From positions 1 through 64,000 of the forward strand of contig NZ_WIPH01000006.1 of NCBI RefSeq assembly GCF_009547075.1: a stretch of 64,000 nucleotides of DNA, written 5' to 3'. Both the position numbers and the translations under genes were made by a program. How positions within the stretch are numbered: position 1 is the first letter of the stretch; every line of letters begins with the position of its first letter. The notes below the pieces were generated by a model. The model searched no databases and was not told the origin of the DNA. It saw only the letters and a list, made by a program, of their open reading frames with translations. This document shows positions 55,217-63,916 of the stretch, in pieces. Source of the stretch: Gluconobacter aidae (GTDB lineage Bacteria; Pseudomonadota; Alphaproteobacteria; Acetobacterales; Acetobacteraceae).

Positions 55217-56031
55217 TCCGCAGTCGCCGAGAGAAGCTCGGTGTCCATACGCTGATCCGGGGGGACTGCACGACGGTTCTCAGGCGGATGCCGTCGCAGA
55301 GCGTGGACGTTGTGGTGACGTCTCCGCCGTATAATCTGGGGGTGCCGTACCGGACGTATCAGGACCGGTTGCCGGAGGATGCGTATCTGGACTGGCTGGA
55401 GGATGTCTGCGCCAGTCTGTGCCGGGTGATGAAGGATGACGGGTCGTTTTTTCTGAATATCGCCGGGTCGTCCTCGCAGCCCTGGATGCCGTTTGAACTG
55501 ATGACGCGGCTGCGCAGGCTGTTCGTGTTGCAGAACCACATCACCTGGATCAAGTCGATTTCGGTGGGTGAGATCACCTATGGGCATTTCAAGCCGTTGA
55601 ATTCGGCGCGTTTCGTCAATCGCAATCATGAGCATGTGTTCCATCTGACCAAGACGGGGAATGTGCCGGTGTCGCGGCTGGATGCGGGTGTGCCGTTTAC
55701 GGACAAGAGCAATATCGTGCGGCGGCAGCACATCACCGACCGGCGCTGTCGGGGCGATACCTGGTTCATTCCCTACGAGACCGTGCGCAGTCGCAAGGAG
55801 AAGTTCAGCCATCCGGGGACGTTCCCGGTGGCGCTTCCCGAGGCGTGCATCCGGCTGCACGGGTTGCGGCCGGGGGGCGTGCTACTGGATCCGTTCATGG
55901 GGTCGGGCACGACGCTGGTGGCGGCGGAGCGGATGGGCTGTGTGGGGATCGGGATCGATACCGATACGTCCTATGTGAACGTGGCGCGCAAACGGGTGCG
56001 GGCCGCGATCGATCATGAGGACGAGGATTAA
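55213..56031 (+). CDS. Orphan site-specific DNA methyltransferase (N4C/N6A)
   Basis: A 272-residue beta-type methyltransferase: the catalytic motif IV TSPPYNLG (36-43) precedes the SAM motif I region DPFMGSGTT (226-234). TSPPY rather than DPPY leans toward N4-cytosine, but N6-adenine enzymes also use it. ITWIKSISVGEITYGHFKPL and FVNRNHEHVFHLTKTG form the substrate region. No restriction endonuclease gene is beside it. It is translationally coupled to mltA, so it looks like a chromosomally fixed orphan rather than a mobile restriction system. Confidence 0.88.
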   Translation: MIRSRREKLGVHTLIRGDCTTVLRRMPSQSVDVVVTSPPYNLGVPYRTYQDRLPEDAYLDWLEDVCASLCRVMKDDGSFFLNIAGSSSQPWMPFELMTRLRRLFVLQNHITWIKSISVGEITYGHFKPLNSARFVNRNHEHVFHLTKTGNVPVSRLDAGVPFTDKSNIVRRQHITDRRCRGDTWFIPYETVRSRKEKFSHPGTFPVALPEACIRLHGLRPGGVLLDPFMGSGTTLVAAERMGCVGIGIDTDTSYVNVARKRVRAAIDHEDED

Positions 56032-56127
56032 TCGACGACACCTGTTTTTCTGACAGGTTCAATCACTTTGACTTTGTATGTCACTTTTCCGCATTATCAC
56101 GACACCGTGAGTATGAGGAGAAAAGTG

Positions 56128-57603
56128 GTGCGTTCCAGCACGATTACAAAGGGAATTGCCGGTCTGGTGGCGCTGGGCGTTGTCGCCTGGGGCGGGACCG
56201 TCACTTATCTTGAGCATTTTGATCATGCTGGAGCACCGCAGTTGCCTGCCAGCAGCCCGACCCGCCAGGACCCGACGGCCATGGCGGCTTTTGCGGCCCT
56301 TCGGGAAGTGCGCTGCGACTACTGCCATACGCGGAATGTCGAACTGCCGTTCTATTTCAAGCTGCCGCTGGCCAACCAGATCATGAAGCGCGATCTGGTG
56401 CAGGGGCAGCGTCACTTCGAATATGCGCCGGTGCTGGCCGCGTTGCAGCAGGGCAAGCCGCCTTCGGTCGAGCAGCTTTCGCGCATCGAGGAAGTCATCA
56501 CCCAGAACCGGATGCCGCCGGCGGCCTATCTGCTGATGCATCCGCATGCGCATCTGGACGAAAAACAGCGTGCGGACATCCTGAAATGGGTGCGTGAGCA
56601 GCGTGAGCGTTACTATGCGACGCCGGGTGTGGCGGCGCAGTTCCGTGGCGAGCCGATCCAGCCGATCCCTGAAAGCGTGGATGTGAACTGGAAGAAGGCC
56701 GAGCTGGGGCGGGCGCTGTTCTTCGACAAGGGGCTGTCGGGTGACGGCACGCTCAACTGCGCAAGCTGCCATGGTCTGAACAAGGGCGGCGTGGATAACC
56801 TGACGACCGCGACGGGTATTGGCGGCCAGAAGGGGCCGATCAATGTGCCGACCGTCTATAACGCCGTGTTCAGCATGGCGCAGTTCTGGAACGGCCGTGC
56901 GAAGGATCTGGCGGAGCAGGCAGCCGGGCCAGTCATGAACCCGCTGGAAATGGGGTCGCATGACTGGAACACGGTGTCCGAGCATGTTCGCAGCACGCCG
57001 GGTTATGCCGAGCAGTTTAATGCGGCTTTCGGCTCCGACCAGATCGACAAGGACACGATCACGGGGGCGATTGCGGAATATGAAAAGACGCTGATTACGC
57101 CGGACAGCCGCTTTGACCTGTATCTGAAGGGCGATGCGAAGGCGATTACGACGCAGGAGAAGCGTGGTTATGAGCGCTTCAAGGAAATCGGTTGCTCGGG
57201 TTGCCATAGCGGTCTTGCCGTGGGTGGCGATGCTTACGAGATCCTTGGTCTGGAAGGACCGTATTTCGAGAACCGTCATACGAAGCTGACGCCTGCTGAT
57301 GAAGGCCGTATGGCCGTGACGCACAGGGAAAGTGACCTGGAGCGCTTCAAGGTTCCAAACCTGCGTAATGTCGAACTGACGGGTCCTTGGCTGCATGACG
57401 GTTCGGCCACCACGCTGGAGCAGGTCGTACGTGAGATGGCGCGTTACGAGACGCCGGATCATGACATCGCTGATCAGGATGTCACGGATATCGTGGCGTT
57501 CCTCAAGACGCTGACCGGCAAGTATGAAGGCATTCCTCTGAAGGATGTGCCGGCTGACCAGCCGCTGCAGGCTCCTGCGTCAGGTTCTGATTCCCGGAAC
57601 TGA
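56128..57603 (+). CDS. Membrane-anchored tri-haem cytochrome c peroxidase
   Basis: A 491-residue protein with an N-terminal membrane anchor (about 6-25, ITKGIAGLVALGVVAWGGTV) and three haem-c motifs: CDYCH (63-67), CASCH (211-215) and CSGCH (356-360). The last two lie in a bacterial diheme peroxidase core (ALFFDKGLSGDGTLNCASCH, RFKVPNLRNVELTGPWLHDG). The extra N-terminal haem domain matches YhjA-type quinol peroxidases. GTG at 56128 follows AGGAG by 7 bases; an ATG at 56113 is in frame. It probably reduces periplasmic H2O2 with electrons from the quinol pool. Confidence 0.9.
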   Translation: MRSSTITKGIAGLVALGVVAWGGTVTYLEHFDHAGAPQLPASSPTRQDPTAMAAFAALREVRCDYCHTRNVELPFYFKLPLANQIMKRDLVQGQRHFEYAPVLAALQQGKPPSVEQLSRIEEVITQNRMPPAAYLLMHPHAHLDEKQRADILKWVREQRERYYATPGVAAQFRGEPIQPIPESVDVNWKKAELGRALFFDKGLSGDGTLNCASCHGLNKGGVDNLTTATGIGGQKGPINVPTVYNAVFSMAQFWNGRAKDLAEQAAGPVMNPLEMGSHDWNTVSEHVRSTPGYAEQFNAAFGSDQIDKDTITGAIAEYEKTLITPDSRFDLYLKGDAKAITTQEKRGYERFKEIGCSGCHSGLAVGGDAYEILGLEGPYFENRHTKLTPADEGRMAVTHRESDLERFKVPNLRNVELTGPWLHDGSATTLEQVVREMARYETPDHDIADQDVTDIVAFLKTLTGKYEGIPLKDVPADQPLQAPASGSDSRN

Positions 57604-57623
57604 CGCCCGGATATGTCCCAGTC

Positions 57624-57659
57624 AAAAACCGGAGAGGGGAAACCTCTCCGGTTTTTTTT
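57624..57659 (+). terminator. Intrinsic terminator after the peroxidase gene
   Basis: A 14-bp stem (core ACCGGAGAGG with CCTCTCCGGT) with a 5-base loop, an A-run before it and eight T residues after, 20 bases past the stop codon. It is probably bidirectional. Confidence 0.93.
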
Positions 57660-57819
57660 ATATATACAGAGCTATTGATCTCGCCTGTCTGTATCAAGCG
57701 GTTCTTCGTACGCCAGAAATCATGTGTTGCATGTTGGTGGATACTGGTGACGATATGGACGCTGGCCAGCAGATTCGTGACCGATTTTAAATAAAAATAT
57801 TTTCACAACAGGTTGTAGT

Positions 57820-59328
57820 ATGAGTGATTATCTCAAGGATTGCGTAAAATATGATGTTTCTGGGTCTGTTATAAATGGATTTCCGGAGGTTTTTAACCGC
57901 CGTAATGTTCTCTACGTTCCAAGACGACAGGGCGGTTTGGACAAGGATTTTGGTTTATTTGATGAGACGGGGCGACAGATCCTTGGAAATGCTCTTTTCT
58001 CGAGTTATCCGCCTGTATTGAAAACACAGTGTTTGACGACGGAAAAAAGTGGAGAACCGGCATCCCGCCAGAACCGCCCTGTCGTGTACGGGGGATGCAT
58101 TGGCGATCATTACGGGCATTTCATAACCGAATGTCTGAACACGCTGTGGTATTTTTCGAGGGAATGTTCATCGGAAACGCTGGTACTTTTCCACAGCGAC
58201 ATGACGGTTGAAGAGATTTTTTCGAAGCCCTGGATGGTCGATCTGCTTCGTTATGCGGGGGTCCGAAAAGAACAGATCATTATTCCCCGTGTGCCGCTAA
58301 AATTTGATTTCATTACCATACCGGGGCAGGCTTTTTCTGAAGATGGGTTTGTTTACACGGGCTATGCAAAATATCTGAAAGCGCTGTCGTTGAAGGCGAT
58401 TCAGGAAAGCAGCTTTGATTTCAAAGGGATGGTGTATCTCTCGAGGGTCAGCCCTCTCTATAATAGTCGTCTTCCCTGTAACGAAGAGGATCTCTGTGCT
58501 GAACTTTCGGGACGTGGGGTCAAGGTCGTTCGTCCTGAAGAACTGTCTGTTGCCGATCAGATCAGGATATTTAACGAAAATATTGTCATAGGGCCTATCG
58601 GCTCGGCTTTTCATACGTCGATCTTTGCCGGAACTCCAAAGGGAATAGCCATTTGTCCCTCAGACCGGCCTATTGCGCGTTCATACGAATTGATGGATGC
58701 GGCGCATGATACCGAGATACGCTACATGTACAGTGAGGATAAGATAGATCCTTCAATACTTGCGGAAAATCTGGTGAATACTGCCGGATCAAGTGCGTAT
58801 TGGAAAACAATAATAGAAAAATTGGGATTGGGATTTCTGGATCGAAAAAACAGAGGGAATATTTTCTTTGTAGGTCATGAAAATATTCTTCTTTCGAGAG
58901 ATGCGAAGGAGGTCGGGGATTATGACGTTCTTGTAGCCACAGTGGGTAACAAGTCATTCATTTTTGCAAACCATTCCTCTTTGCCGCCGTTTTTTATAGA
59001 AAAAGAATTGATCGAGACAAGAGTTATATCATATCTGAATTTTAAAGATGAAAATGGTATCGGATTTCGCAACCCGGTAAATGGTAAATGGCTGAAAGCA
59101 GTTCCGCCGGAGTTGAATAAGAGCCTTCATTGCGATGCGGAGCATGTCAATGATTGGGAACTCTTTCGACTGAAGCCTGTGGACTATCCGGATTTTTCCG
59201 GGGACCTGAAAATTCTTCTGGAAGCGCTGGCGTATCTTTCTGACACGGGAGATGTGGCTGGGTGCCTGACGATTGCTCCCTGTCTGGGGAATGCGCTTCA
59301 ACGGTTTGAAGGCTCCGATTGTCAGTAG
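57820..59328 (+). CDS. Glycosyltransferase family 61 (DUF563)-like protein
   Basis: A 502-residue cytoplasmic protein. The block GGCIGDHYGHFITECLNTLW (about 91-110) and VYLSRVSPLYNSR, followed by VVRPEELSVADQIRIFNENI and GPIGSAFHTSIFAGTPKG, match the GT61/DUF563 pattern. Its AT-rich codons (many aaa, ata, ttt) are unlike its neighbours. The C-terminal 170 residues (from about 330) show no family pattern I recognise; FFVGHENILLSRDAKEVGDY starts it. It is isolated between a terminator and a hairpin pair. A role in cell-surface polysaccharide is inferred from the family. Confidence 0.75.
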   Translation: MSDYLKDCVKYDVSGSVINGFPEVFNRRNVLYVPRRQGGLDKDFGLFDETGRQILGNALFSSYPPVLKTQCLTTEKSGEPASRQNRPVVYGGCIGDHYGHFITECLNTLWYFSRECSSETLVLFHSDMTVEEIFSKPWMVDLLRYAGVRKEQIIIPRVPLKFDFITIPGQAFSEDGFVYTGYAKYLKALSLKAIQESSFDFKGMVYLSRVSPLYNSRLPCNEEDLCAELSGRGVKVVRPEELSVADQIRIFNENIVIGPIGSAFHTSIFAGTPKGIAICPSDRPIARSYELMDAAHDTEIRYMYSEDKIDPSILAENLVNTAGSSAYWKTIIEKLGLGFLDRKNRGNIFFVGHENILLSRDAKEVGDYDVLVATVGNKSFIFANHSSLPPFFIEKELIETRVISYLNFKDENGIGFRNPVNGKWLKAVPPELNKSLHCDAEHVNDWELFRLKPVDYPDFSGDLKILLEALAYLSDTGDVAGCLTIAPCLGNALQRFEGSDCQ

Positions 59329-59368
59329 AATTTTTCTCTTCTGACAATCGTGATGCCTGAGTGGGCAT
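59316..59368. terminator. Tandem hairpins ending the GT61 gene
   Basis: A perfect 10-bp inverted repeat (59316-59325 with 59341-59350, arms CGATTGTCAG/CTGACAATCG) straddles the GT61 stop codon. A 5-bp hairpin follows (59353-59357 with 59364-59368). Loop T-runs are present but no terminal T-run. It may serve both converging genes. Confidence 0.5.
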
Positions 59369-59394
59369 GATGGGAGAGTTTATTTTCCCCTGTT

Positions 59395-60594
59395 TTATTG
59401 TGGAACGGGATTGCATTGCGGGGTGACGGGCTGCCCGGTCATTACGGCTGTCGTGAAGGCGGCGGAGTCCGGCAGGGAGCCGTTGACGGTCTGACTGTGG
59501 TCCAGTCCCCGGTAGACATGGGCCTGAACGGTTGAGCCGGCCGCGCAGGCGGCTTTGACCAGACCGAGCTGAAGAGCCGGGGGCACGTCATGGTCGTTCG
59601 TGCCGGTGCCGGTGAAGAGCGGCTGGGCCAGCTTCAGGGTCGGAAAGGCCATATCCTTCAGCGCCGGGCTTATGGCTTTGAGGAAGGTCGGTTGCAGGCT
59701 GTTGTGTAATGTCAGGCCAGCGTCCCGGCTCTGTCTGGACAGCGACGTCAGGCATTCATGCGCGGCATTGCGGTACACGGGCAGTGCTCTGGGTGTGAAA
59801 GCCTGTTCGGGACGGAAATGGGGATCGCGCCCTTCCAGTCCGGCGGCAAGGTAGAAGACGTAATCGATCAGCGGATTGTAGCCGGCGCCGGGTTGTGAAG
59901 CGGCTTTGAGCAGGCCGCCGAGCAGTTCGGGCGTTACGTAAGGGGCGCCGGTGGCCACGGTGCCGCGGATGTCCAGTTCAGGCGCGTAGATCGGCGCGTA
60001 AGACGCGGCGGCGACGGCCGCACCGCCTCCCTGCGACTGACCGACGATCATGATCCGGTTTTTCAGGCCCGGGAAGTTGGCGAGCGCCGCACGGACGCTG
60101 TCCAGGACGCTGTATGCTTCAACGCGGGTGTCCAGATAGGCGTGAGGGCCGGGTGTTCCGAGGCCCTGATAATCGGTGGCGACAATGGCGAAACCGCGTT
60201 TCATCCAAGCGGACAGATAGGTGCGGTTGCGGTCGCTGTACGGGTTGAGGGAGGGCGCGCAGCTATCATCGATGCCGACGGTGCCGTGGGCCCAGGCGAC
60301 GATTGGCCAGCCGCCCTGGGGAGCAGGGCCTGCGGGCACGATGATCTCGGCCGTGACGGGAACGAGACCCTTGCCGGTGATGCCGTTGGTCGAAAGATAG
60401 GTGATGCGCAGGGCGCGCCCTGCGTCCGGCAGGCTCAGGGCGTCAGCCAGGGGGGCCGAGGCGATGATGGTTCCGGGCTTCTGGACAGCGGCCAGGGGGG
60501 CGGCGTGTGCTGCGGGAGCGTTGGCGAGGCCAGAGACGCAGAGGGCCGTGCTCGCAAGAAGGGGCAGGATCTTGCGCAGGAAAGGCAGGGGCAT
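59395..60594 (-). CDS. Secreted alpha/beta-hydrolase, secretory-lipase type
   Basis: A 399-residue exported hydrolase. A signal peptide is clear (ILPLLASTALCVSGLANAPA, cut near AHAAP). The nucleophile elbow GQSQGGG places Ser at 187. An oxyanion-type PIVAWAHGTVG precedes it; candidate acid and base are Asp in GTNDHDVPP and His in RGLDHSQT. The layout matches the fungal-type secretory lipase family found in some bacteria. ATG at 60594 follows AAGGA; the in-frame start at 60681 would add a non-signal stretch. Confidence 0.85.
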   Translation of the reverse strand: MPLPFLRKILPLLASTALCVSGLANAPAAHAAPLAAVQKPGTIIASAPLADALSLPDAGRALRITYLSTNGITGKGLVPVTAEIIVPAGPAPQGGWPIVAWAHGTVGIDDSCAPSLNPYSDRNRTYLSAWMKRGFAIVATDYQGLGTPGPHAYLDTRVEAYSVLDSVRAALANFPGLKNRIMIVGQSQGGGAAVAAASYAPIYAPELDIRGTVATGAPYVTPELLGGLLKAASQPGAGYNPLIDYVFYLAAGLEGRDPHFRPEQAFTPRALPVYRNAAHECLTSLSRQSRDAGLTLHNSLQPTFLKAISPALKDMAFPTLKLAQPLFTGTGTNDHDVPPALQLGLVKAACAAGSTVQAHVYRGLDHSQTVNGSLPDSAAFTTAVMTGQPVTPQCNPVPQ

Positions 60595-60705
60595 GAAAAA
60601 TCCTTTGTCAGTCTCGCTTCGAAAGCCAGCGCATGTAACGCCGCGTGCAAGCGAGACTGACGGCATGTCCCTTAACGTCAAGTGAATTTGCGATTGCGGG
60701 TAGTT

Positions 60706-60915
60706 TTAGTCGTCCTGGGCGAGGCGGCGGTCGGCGGCCCTGTCGATCCGGTCGCGCTCTTCCGCCGTGAGGAGACCGCGCTCGTATTCCTGCGTGGCCC
60801 GGGCCTTGGCGTTGCTGGCGCGGGCGCGGGTATCGATCGGATAGGCGCGCTTCTCGGGGAGGCCGAAGGCGCTGTCGGGCAGGCTGTCGCGCTCTTCCTG
60901 TGTCAGATGGCTCAT
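60706..60915 (-). CDS. Small hydrophilic protein, hypothetical
   Basis: A 69-residue Arg/Asp/Ala-rich protein (SLPDSAFGLPEKRAYPIDTR then ASNAKARATQEYERG). The LPxSAFGLPxxRxYPxxxxxHA-like pattern recurs in unnamed small proteins and some phage-associated domains, but I cannot assign a function. A longer in-frame start at 60999 would overlap the Smr gene start and is rejected. Confidence 0.6.
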   Translation of the reverse strand: MSHLTQEERDSLPDSAFGLPEKRAYPIDTRARASNAKARATQEYERGLLTAEERDRIDRAADRRLAQDD

Positions 60916-60998
60916 GGGTTTGTCCTCTTGGAGATGGAACCTGACAGTCAACGTATCAGTGCGGCGGAAGTGCCGAAATCCCGAAAGAACATTGTTCA

Positions 60999-61640
60999 AT
61001 GACGCTGGAAACCGTTACATGCTCGGGGCCTGAATCCCAGTCGGGAGAGACAGGCGAGGCAGCAGGTGAGGACGGTGTGGCGAAGCGGGATCTGAGGGAG
61101 GACGAGGCGACGTTGTGGCGGATGGTTGTCCGTGACATCAAGCCGCTGAAGTCTTCGCGGACTCCGCATCGCATGATGCCCGTGGCGAAGACCGAGCCCC
61201 CCGCGCTTATGCCGGAAGCTGCGCGCTCGACGCCCGTGGTCTCCCGGCGTTCCTTTGTTTCGGTCCAGCCGAAAAAGCCTGTGTCACGTCCGGCAGAGCT
61301 TGCCGTTGGCGTTCGCGCGCCGGGACTGGATGATACGAGCTGGAAGCGGCTGTCACGTGGGCAGATGAAGGTGGATGCGCGACTCGATCTGCACGGTTAT
61401 GTCGTACAGGAGGCGTTCGAGCGGCTGTATGACTTCATGCAGCGCGCCCGTGTGCGGAACTGGCGCTGTATCGAAATCGTGACGGGGTTGGGGAGCGGGC
61501 AGACCAGCGGGCTGATCCGGCGCGAACTGCCGCTGTGGCTTCAGCGGGGGGATTTGCGGTCCATGGTGCTGGCGGTCGTGCATCCTCATGCCGCCAATCA
61601 TGGGTCGGTCCGGATCCTGCTGAAGACGCGCCGCCGCTGA
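60999..61640 (+). CDS. Smr-domain protein
   Basis: A 213-residue protein. The N-terminal half is low-complexity and charged; the C-terminal Smr (MutS2-related) domain starts near 125 (LDLHGYVVQEAFERLYDFMQ, EIVTGLGSG, PLWLQRGDLRSMVLAVVHPH, GSVRILLKTRRR). The LDLHG and TGxG motifs of the Smr fold are present. Stand-alone Smr proteins in proteobacteria are often nucleases acting on RNA or DNA junctions; the actual substrate here is unknown. Confidence 0.88.
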   Translation: MTLETVTCSGPESQSGETGEAAGEDGVAKRDLREDEATLWRMVVRDIKPLKSSRTPHRMMPVAKTEPPALMPEAARSTPVVSRRSFVSVQPKKPVSRPAELAVGVRAPGLDDTSWKRLSRGQMKVDARLDLHGYVVQEAFERLYDFMQRARVRNWRCIEIVTGLGSGQTSGLIRRELPLWLQRGDLRSMVLAVVHPHAANHGSVRILLKTRRR

Positions 61641-61645
61641 TCCTG

Positions 61646-62728
61646 TCAGAGGTGGCGGGTTTCCTGTCCTTCGCGCCAGCGCGGGATGTTGACGGCGAGC
61701 CAGCGGCGCAGGGCGAGCGTGGCACCAAGATCCGGGACCGTCCGTGACAGGAATGGAGCGGCATTTTCCCCTGTGGCCAGCTTGAAGTGATGCAGGTCCG
61801 CCCAGTGCCGGATGCCGGAATCCGCTCCGATTGCCGCGCAGGCGTGGCTCCATTGTGCGGCGATTCCGGGTGGGGTCAACATGGGCAGCGCGAGGGCCAT
61901 GGCCGTGTCGGCGGCAGCGGAAACGGCCTGCCAGGCATGATAGAACGGGCCTTCGGGCGGCCGGTGCCGGGCCTGCTGATAGGCTTCCAGGAAAATGGGG
62001 ATGGTCGTCGCATGCGTGTCGGTCAGGTCGCCGGTGTAATAGATCGCGCTCGTCCCTTCGGGCAGGTTGGCGAGAACGTCATCAAGCGGGCGGTCGAGCG
62101 TGTAGGGGGAAATCTGGACTGCATCGACAGTGCCCTCATGCAGGGCGGTCAGGGCATTTGATGAATCGACGTAGCCGGCCACGGGAATGGGGCGCAGGCC
62201 GAGGAGCGACAGACCCATCAGGGCGTTCAGTTCCGGGCCGCCGATATGCGAGACCGCAAGGCGGACGGGGTGGTCATGGAAGAAACCCGTCAGTCGGCTG
62301 CGCAGGGTCTTGTGCAGTTCCGCACGCGCGATGACGACGGTTGTGGTGGAGGCCACGAGGACGGGGATCCAGCGTCCGAAATCGTAATGGACACGGGAAT
62401 CGCCGGTCAGGGATGCCAGCAGGGTGGCGCCGGGCAGCGCCAGGGCGGTGTTGCCGTCAGGCGCGCTGTTGGCGTCGAACAGGTTGGCGGCGCGGACGCC
62501 GTCCTGTCCGATGTCGGGGGTCAGTTCGAGAGGTGTCTCCAGCTCCAGGGCGTGGGACAGGGGGCCGCTCGCGAGCTCTGCGAACTGGCCGGGGGTGGAG
62601 GCGAGCGTGCCGCCCAGAAGGAGCTGGACACCCGTCAGGGTCCCGGCCCGGGCCGGGACCTTCAGGAAGGGAGCGGCTCCGGTCAGAGCCGCCAGCCCCT
62701 TCAGGGCTGCACGTCGGGTCAGTCTCAC
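61646..62728 (-). CDS. Orphan Bug/TctC-type periplasmic binding protein
   Basis: A 360-residue protein with a Tat-like N-terminus ([20 protein letters not shown]). The mature part resembles tripartite-tricarboxylate (TctC/Bug) solute receptors: [47 protein letters not shown] and the C-terminal [20 protein letters not shown]. It overlaps hemF by 4 bases at its 5' end, so it is translated from the hemF mRNA. No TctA/TctB permease is nearby; the ligand is unknown. Confidence 0.7.
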   Translation of the reverse strand: MRLTRRAALKGLAALTGAAPFLKVPARAGTLTGVQLLLGGTLASTPGQFAELASGPLSHALELETPLELTPDIGQDGVRAANLFDANSAPDGNTALALPGATLLASLTGDSRVHYDFGRWIPVLVASTTTVVIARAELHKTLRSRLTGFFHDHPVRLAVSHIGGPELNALMGLSLLGLRPIPVAGYVDSSNALTALHEGTVDAVQISPYTLDRPLDDVLANLPEGTSAIYYTGDLTDTHATTIPIFLEAYQQARHRPPEGPFYHAWQAVSAAADTAMALALPMLTPPGIAAQWSHACAAIGADSGIRHWADLHHFKLATGENAAPFLSRTVPDLGATLALRRWLAVNIPRWREGQETRHL

Positions 62729-63642
62729 GGCCAGCGGACTTCCGGCGGCATGCTCATCAGGATGGCTTCGGTGTTGCCGCCCGTCTTGAGGCCGAACAGC
62801 GTTCCACGGTCATGCAGCAGGTTGAACTCGACGTAGCGGCCGCGGCGGATGAGCTGGGCGTCACGGTCGGCTTCGGTCCAGGGGGTGAACATGCGGCGGC
62901 GGACGACGGCCGGGTAGGCGTCGTGGAAGGCCATTCCCACGTCTTTGGTGAAGGCGAAGTCCAGATCGACGTCACCGGTATAGAACTGGTCGTAGAAAAT
63001 GCCGCCCAGACCACGCGGTTCGTTGCGGTGGTGCAGGTGAAAGTAGCGGTCACACCATTCCTTGAAGCGGGGATAATGCTCCGGGTCGTGGCGGTTGCAG
63101 GCGTCTTCGAAGGATTTGTGGAAATAGGCGGCGTCCGACTGCGCTTCCGCACTTTCGGGGAACATCGGGGTGATGTCGCCGCCGCCACCAAACCAGCCCT
63201 TCGTCGTGATGATCATGCGCGTGTTGAAATGCGCAGCGCTCACATGCGGGTTGCACGGATGGGCGACGAGGGAGACGCCGGTTGCGAAAAAGCGCGGGTC
63301 TTCGTCAGCGCCGGGGATGTTCTTGCGGAATTCGGGGGAGAACTCGCCCCAGACGGTCGAGACGTTGACGCCGACCTTCTCGAAGACGCGGCCGCGCATG
63401 ACGGACATGACGCCGGAACCGCCTTCGGGGCGGCTCCAGGCGGTGCGTTCGAAACGGCCCGGGGCCGTGCGGTCACGCAGGACCTGCGAACCGCCTTGCG
63501 CTGCTTCGTCTTCGAGTTTTTCGTAGGACGCGCAGATGCGGTCGCGGAGGGTTTCGAACCAGGCTTTGGCGTCCTGCTTGAGGGCGTCGTGAGGCACGTC
63601 TGGACGAACGGTTTCGGCGAAACCGGGGCTGATCTGGTCCAT
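62725..63642 (-). CDS. hemF: Coproporphyrinogen-III oxidase, oxygen-dependent
   Basis: Aerobic oxidative decarboxylation of coproporphyrinogen III to protoporphyrinogen IX. The 305-residue protein has [40 protein letters not shown] with [25 protein letters not shown] and [20 protein letters not shown]. All these blocks are those of HemF. With hemC and hemD this puts three haem-pathway genes in the window, in two places. It diverges from mtnP. Confidence 0.96.
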   Translation of the reverse strand: MDQISPGFAETVRPDVPHDALKQDAKAWFETLRDRICASYEKLEDEAAQGGSQVLRDRTAPGRFERTAWSRPEGGSGVMSVMRGRVFEKVGVNVSTVWGEFSPEFRKNIPGADEDPRFFATGVSLVAHPCNPHVSAAHFNTRMIITTKGWFGGGGDITPMFPESAEAQSDAAYFHKSFEDACNRHDPEHYPRFKEWCDRYFHLHHRNEPRGLGGIFYDQFYTGDVDLDFAFTKDVGMAFHDAYPAVVRRRMFTPWTEADRDAQLIRRGRYVEFNLLHDRGTLFGLKTGGNTEAILMSMPPEVRWP

Positions 63643-63916
63643 GTTTTCTTCCCCCGTCTATACAGGACAAAACTTCGTTACGCGCAGTGTCCTAGCAAAT
63701 CGTGCCGCTGCCGAACAGTTGGCTGATGCATGCCTGCCGATGATCCGTGGCGGGACGATGGCGCAAAGACGTTTTCATTTCGTAAAAACGGCAGCATTTT
63801 GTGAAAAAGTTTCTCTGAATGCTGCAACACGCGGCTTGCGGGCCGCAAGGCTTGCGTGTCGGGCCGTCTCGTGGTCCAGAACGGGCGAGCGGATCAATCA
63901 GAAATCAGGAACAGAC
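63643..63916. promoter_or_regulatory. Divergent hemF-mtnP intergenic region with dyads
   Basis: Two inverted repeats are visible. An 8-base pair GCAGCATT/AATGCTGC (63791-63798 with 63818-63825, 19-base spacer) encloses an A/T-rich core. A palindrome CTTGCGG-G-CCGCAAG lies at 63835-63849. Both sit 70-125 bases before mtnP and could be operators or leader structure. No riboswitch class is recognisable. Confidence 0.45.

Noticed and set aside
56059-57462. Minus-strand open frame opposite the tri-haem peroxidase
   Set aside because: The plus strand carries three CxxCH motifs and a full peroxidase fold; the antisense translation has none.
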